Below are positions 32,161 to 36,590 of a stretch of 36,590 nt of DNA, piece by piece. The position numbers were made by a program, and so were the translations under genes. Location of the stretch: assembly GCA_015679605.1 (NCBI GenBank), contig JAAAVE010000062.1, positions 316 to 36,905 on the forward strand, in the 5' to 3' direction. Position 1 is the stretch's first letter. Each line of letters starts with the position of its first letter. Under the pieces are notes generated by a model. That model made no database searches, was not told the DNA's origin, and was given only the letters and a program-made list of their open reading frames with translations. This stretch comes from Podila epigama (lineage: Eukaryota > Mortierellomycota > Mortierellomycetes > Mortierellales > Mortierellaceae).

Positions 32161-32792
32161 GGATGCAACAGTTTACAATGTTTGTGCACATGCGGTGTTC
32201 TCTGCAATTCGGCACATGTCGACAACTGTCAACAACTGTCGCGACCAACAACAGCAATGGCCAACGATAATAACAACAACAACGACAACGACGACGACGA
32301 CAACAATAACGACAATAACGACAACAATATGGATCGGTAATCTCGTATAAATTTCCTTCTTCTTCTTCCTCGTCTTCTTCTTCATACTTTCATCGTATCC
32401 CCATCGGTCGGTCGGTCTCCTTCCCACCACATCCTTCTTTCCCTACAAACCCTTCACCCACTCATCGTTTCTTCGCCTCTTCATGCCCCTTCCCTCCTCT
32501 TCTTTCCCATCCCCATAATACTAATAATACTCCTCACATCTTCGCCCCATCGAAATTCATTCACCTTCCACACATCGTCCCGCCTAATTTATAGTTTCTT
32601 CCCCCAACCACAACAGTGCTCTACCGCGTCTGTCTCCACATTCACATACATTCACACTTTACTCACCCACTTGTCTACTCATCCACATCCACATCCACAC
32701 CACTCCATCCACAACCACATCCACATCCACGCACATTTCAGCAAAAAAGTGAGAGTGTGAGAGAGTGACAAGATAACAAACAAAACAAAAAG

Positions 32793-35700
32793 ATGCTCTG
32801 GAATCTCTCATTGACAAAGACTACCATTGCTGCATTAGCAGCGGTGGTACTGTTAACGGCCAATGTTCAGGCTGCACCAAAGGCAACTCCCACAAACACC
32901 ACCCTTGCCACCCCAACAGGACCCGCTCCTGTTGTTCCAGCGACACCTACTACAGTCTTCATCCTCCCAACCAATGGTTTATCACCTCAACCAACAACAC
33001 CACTCACCCCAAGCAACCAGACAGGCATGTCCTGCCCAGGACCCTTGATCCCCAACACACAAGGGCTCAAGATCAAGACATGCATGGGCAAGTGCTGCAT
33101 CAAGTGCCCAGCCTTTGAGTCCTTTTACGAGCCAGATGAGGTTCAGCATGTGCTCCGGATGACATACTATACCCGCCAAGTGTCACTTGGCTTTGCAGCC
33201 TTCATGGCGATCTCGTACTTGGTGTTGCCAGGCAAGAAGGCACAACCGCATATCTCTGTGCTCTTCTTGACGGTGTCGCTGGCATTGTGGTATGCAGCCT
33301 TTGATGTCATGCCTGGTATCTCCAATGCGTGTGCCAACGACTTTGAACAATCCACTGGTCACAACTCGCGTCTCTGTGGAGTCCAAGGTGTGCTGATTGT
33401 GTACCTGACCCAGACCAGTGCCCTTTGGTGTTCCTTGCTTATTTACAAGCTACACCTGGTAAGTGCTTTGTTCTTCATTTCACCCCCCTTTTCATTTTAC
33501 AACGGCAATAATCCGTTATAAAAAGTGATGACAAATGGAATTAAGCAGAAGGACAAACACACAAACAGACAAACAGAAGGGAAGATACAGTAGTACCTTG
33601 CTGGACAAACAAAAGATTGTTCTGTCGGTCGGAGGAGGCGTGGAGAAAATTTTGGAAGCACGGACAGGGCAGGGCTCCCTTGCAGCGAATGTATTCGAAC
33701 GAGAGTGGAGAGTGGCAGGGCTGAACTTTTTTTTTTTTTCTCTCAATTGTTGCCCGCTCCATATTCATTCTCACCTTCTATCCATCCATCCGGCAAAAGT
33801 GTTACTCAAGCACATTCACACCACACACAAATGTTTCACGTATGAATTTGTGTACATCCACAAACAATCTCTTCTTCATCCATCGATGACCCTGCAGATA
33901 CACACTCTTCATCAACCTCATTAAACAGTTCTCCTTGAGATCCGATTCGACTCGACTCTTGCTCGGTTCACCCCCCTTCCACTTTCCACACGATAGATGG
34001 TGTTTTTTTTTTTTTACCAGAACGATGTTAAATTGGAGTAGTGCAGACCAAAATGAAGAGTACAGAGCGGGAAGGAGGGATAGAAAGAAGCAATTTGCTC
34101 TCGTCCCATTTTCAATGAGAGCTTCTCCCAACAGGGACAAAAAGGGTCGAGGCGCACTCTTCTCCGTCGCCCTCAACAAAAAAAAAGAAGCAAGTCGGTT
34201 GTTGATGAGTGAGTTGAGTTGGAAGAAAACCAACCGAACCAGAAAAACAGAACAAAAAACAACCTATTCAACGACTATTCTTCAAAACACTTTGGACATA
34301 GCTCGCCGTATGGAGAGCCGACTTTATCGATCGCCATTACAAGTGGTGCACCTTGTTCTGCTGGGCCTTCCCATTGGCATTCGCCATCCCTGTCGCCGTT
34401 AAGAACCTGGCCGAGTACCCTGGCATCGGCTTTAGCTGTATCGTCAGCACATCCAACCTGAACACCTACCTCTTCTACCCAACCGCTGTCTACATGTACC
34501 CCGCGATGGTTTGCCACGTCGTCACCATCGGCAAGATGATCCATGTAAGTCGCTGTGCACTTTAACGTGTCCCCCCTTCCTCCTCGGCCAAAATGGAAAA
34601 TAAAATGTTCTAGGCCATGTTCAAACTGTTCTAACAACCAACCAACCAAACAAACAAAAATCACACAATCATGTTTACTTGTCATCCTGCTATGACTATG
34701 ATAGCTTGCTGTCATTTCGTCCAAGATCGACACTGGCCTCTCCCAGCTGTCGACCGACGCCCGCATGAGGATCACTACCACCATGCAGGCCAAGCGCTTG
34801 CTCCGTGGCCAATGGCGCCCTGCCCTCATGATGTTCACTGTCATGACCTCCCTCACCGTTTTTTGGGTAACATTTCTATTCTATACAGAAGCATCCATGT
34901 ATAGTTATCGCGTCTATGACAAATGTGAATGAACAAAGTGTATTAACAGGTGACGATTTTATTTTTTATAAAAAAAAAACTACAACAACAATAACAATAG
35001 CTCTTCTACTTTGTGGACGCTCATCGCCTCGCCGATATGAAGCCCGACTCACCTTGGCTTCAGGAATGGGTTGCGTGTCTCTTTGCGAGTCAGGCCAAGG
35101 GATTGAACGCGCTCGATACCCAGCGAGTCTGCTCCGTTGGCGCACGAGCCAGCTTGCCTTCAATCCCTTGGTTCACAGTCGCAGAGATGCTGGTGGCCAT
35201 CATTGGCATCGTTGTTGCACTCGTCTTCATCTCCAAAAGTGAGTTCTGGGAGGAGTGGGCCTACCTCCTCACCAACCTCTTGTCCCGTGGCAAGACCGGC
35301 AGCGGTTCCTCACGCGGCCGCCGTTCACCTGACGGCTCTTCCTCGCCTACCTTGAACGGTCATGATCACTCGATGCGTAAAGGAGGTAGTTCCACTATGA
35401 CCACCAATGGTGCTGCAATGGCCCCTGTGGCTTCCACTGGTGGAGGACGCCATACTCGTAACGACCAAAAGTCCATGTCGTCCAAGAACCTGACTACAGC
35501 CGCTGATGGTTCACAATGGTACGACATGGATGACCTTTTGGACAAGGACTATGAGGACCATAGTGGTAGAACAAAGGGCCGGGTCGGCCATCGTCATTTG
35601 AGTGACGGGTCGCAAGCAGGTATGACCTATTATTCGGGCCCCAACCCGGTCTCAGAGCCACCACGACACAACAACCTGAACGAGCATCGTGGCGACCTTC

Positions 35701-36407
35701 TTTACCGACCTCCTGCTTCACACGAGGCTGTGCCATCGCACTGGACCCCGTCTGCCCATACCTTGTCCACTCCATCACGAGCTTACATGGGTGCAAGTGA
35801 TAATGATCGGTACGTTGAGCATCAGGTAGTGCCAAGCCCTGTACCCCGCACGGCCAATATGGGCCCTCAGCAGCCTCCCGTCTTCCTCTCCAATTCAACT
35901 CATTCCTCGTCTCGGTCACCACCCACGTCACCCACGAGTCGATCGTTTGGTTCGGGCTCATTGTCGCCGATGCCGCCAAGGTCACCGACCCAGAATAACT
36001 TTGGTCCCAGTCGCCAGGCACTTGATTCGGTACCGATCATTGGTGTGGCTACGAGGGGTTCGCCAGCTCAGGCGACCTTTGCGCAACCACTGCAAGTATC
36101 GTCCATGCCAGCGTCCCCAACGAGCCCAACCTCGCAACGGACGATGCGTAACGGCCATTCTGCCTATAATTCGAATGAGAGTACAGAGCAAATTATGGTT
36201 GCCTCTCGCACGAGCATTGGAGGAGCAGTAGGAGCAGTAGGAGCAAATCAACAGCACCCTAATATTCGGGTGAACACAGCTCTTGAGAGGGCCAAGAGCC
36301 CTCCACCACCATCGCTGCCTAGCAAGTCGAGGGCGCGTCAGAATCAGTCTGGATATATGTCACCACCTATCCAATCGCCTTCTTCACCTTCGAGTCCTTA
36401 CCGTTAA
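32793..36407 (+). CDS. Frizzled/Smoothened-like seven-transmembrane receptor (4 exons)
   Basis: Exons 32793-33458, 34302-34544, 34705-34866 and 35001-36407, all joined in phase 0, give 825 aa. A signal peptide (about 1-27, AALAAVVLLTANVQA) is followed by a Thr/Pro-rich extracellular stretch with possible N-glycosylation sites. A compact cysteine group comes next (Cys81, 97, 101, 102, 105 in KTCMGKCCIKCP) in place of a full ~120-residue Frizzled CRD. Helices lie at about 128-145, 153-172, 196-219, 236-255, 275-297, 343-361 and 412-434. The LLIYKLHLLAVWRADFIDRHYKW...FCWAFPL segment between helices 3 and 4 is typical of fungal and Dictyostelium Frizzled/Smoothened-like proteins as I remember them. 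The ~390-residue cytoplasmic tail is Ser/Pro/Gly-rich with many SP motifs and ends in SPSSPSSPYR. Ligand and signalling partner are unknown. Intron 1 (843 nt) is much longer than the other introns here. Confidence 0.82.
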
Positions 36408-36429
36408 TATGTTCCTTTGCGATTATGAT

Positions 36430-36435
36430 AATAAA
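36430..36435 (+). promoter_or_regulatory. Putative polyadenylation signal AATAAA of the receptor mRNA
   Basis: A canonical hexamer 23 nt after the receptor stop codon, in an AT-rich stretch. The remaining ~150 nt to the window end hold nothing I can assign. Confidence 0.5.
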
Positions 36436-36590
36436 TATCTACTGCTTCATACTGTAGTCCTTTCATATGACAATATCGCATGGGTGCTAAATATCATGGT
36501 GTGGGCGAAGCGGACTAGTCCTTTTGAGGCGATCAAGCACATGACATGACGCAGCCAAATTGGATGCCTTGGTGTCACTTTTATTGTTTT

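Larger units (their letters stand above)
31163..32792. other. 1.6-kb intergenic region upstream of Abitram-like and receptor genes
   Basis: The first part (31320-31750) is unique sequence with short overlapping open frames on both strands of 60-85 codons. None shows a domain I recognise or a convincing exon structure. Beyond that come a GT tract (31839-31859), GTTGT repeats (32130-32160), an AAC/GAC-type stretch (32266-32335) and pyrimidine-rich DNA with CCACAT repeats (about 32340-32740), which looks like the receptor promoter and leader. Confidence 0.55.

Noticed and set aside
1-36590. A functional gene cluster linking all ten genes
   Set aside because: The genes belong to unrelated core processes, sit on both strands and show no shared theme beyond several being transcriptional regulators, which is expected by chance.
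1-36590. Mobile elements or CRISPR-like arrays
   Set aside because: No transposase, reverse transcriptase, long terminal repeat or regularly spaced repeat array was seen; all repeats are short simple-sequence tracts.

Overview
This window reads as nuclear DNA from a filamentous, early-diverging fungus. The genes carry short introns with fungal-type GTAAGT-like donors, the spacers are T- and CT-rich, and one gene encodes a Frizzled/Smoothened-like receptor of a kind found in early-diverging but not typical higher fungi. Mucoromycota, and Mortierellomycotina in particular, is the best guess. That placement is an inference from gene content; no marker gene is present to prove it.

I reconstructed ten protein-coding genes by joining exons where conserved protein sequence and reading phase both agreed. 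In every model the exon lengths sum to a multiple of three. From left to right they are: (1) a PIG-P/Gpi19 GPI-anchor subunit (+, 193-1599); (2) a large leucine-rich, probably repeat-containing protein of unknown function (-, 5222-1847); (3) a Pap1/Yap1-type bZIP transcription factor (-, 7634-5619); (4) a class-B bHLH factor (+, 10605-12067); (5) a Yta7/Abo1/ATAD2 AAA-bromodomain chromatin ATPase (-, 17933-12499); (6) a TSTD2/TrhO-type rhodanese-domain protein (+, 18573-20334); (7) a Pch1-like (cyclin T/K) P-TEFb cyclin (+, 20610-22491); (8) a Nak1/Kic1-type germinal-centre kinase with a polyglutamine-rich tail (+, 23512-29731); (9) a fungal Abitram/Simiate homologue (-, 31162-30001); and (10) a Frizzled/Smoothened-like seven-helix receptor without a long cysteine-rich domain (+, 32793-36407).

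The spacers are short and often convergent (1/2, 4/5, 8/9) or divergent (5/6, 9/10). The exceptions are a 3-kb gap between the bZIP and bHLH genes and a 1.6-kb gap upstream of the receptor. Both are rich in microsatellites and I see no convincing gene in either. I found no mobile element, rRNA, tRNA or CRISPR array.

The genes do not form an obvious pathway cluster. Three act on transcription or chromatin (bZIP, bHLH, Yta7), one on elongation (Pch1), and two on membrane or polarity signalling (Nak1, receptor). The two observations most worth following are a pair of consecutive GC-AG introns in the Pch1-like cyclin, each with a nearby out-of-frame GT donor, and the Frizzled/Smoothened-like receptor with its reduced ectodomain and long Ser/Pro-rich tail.
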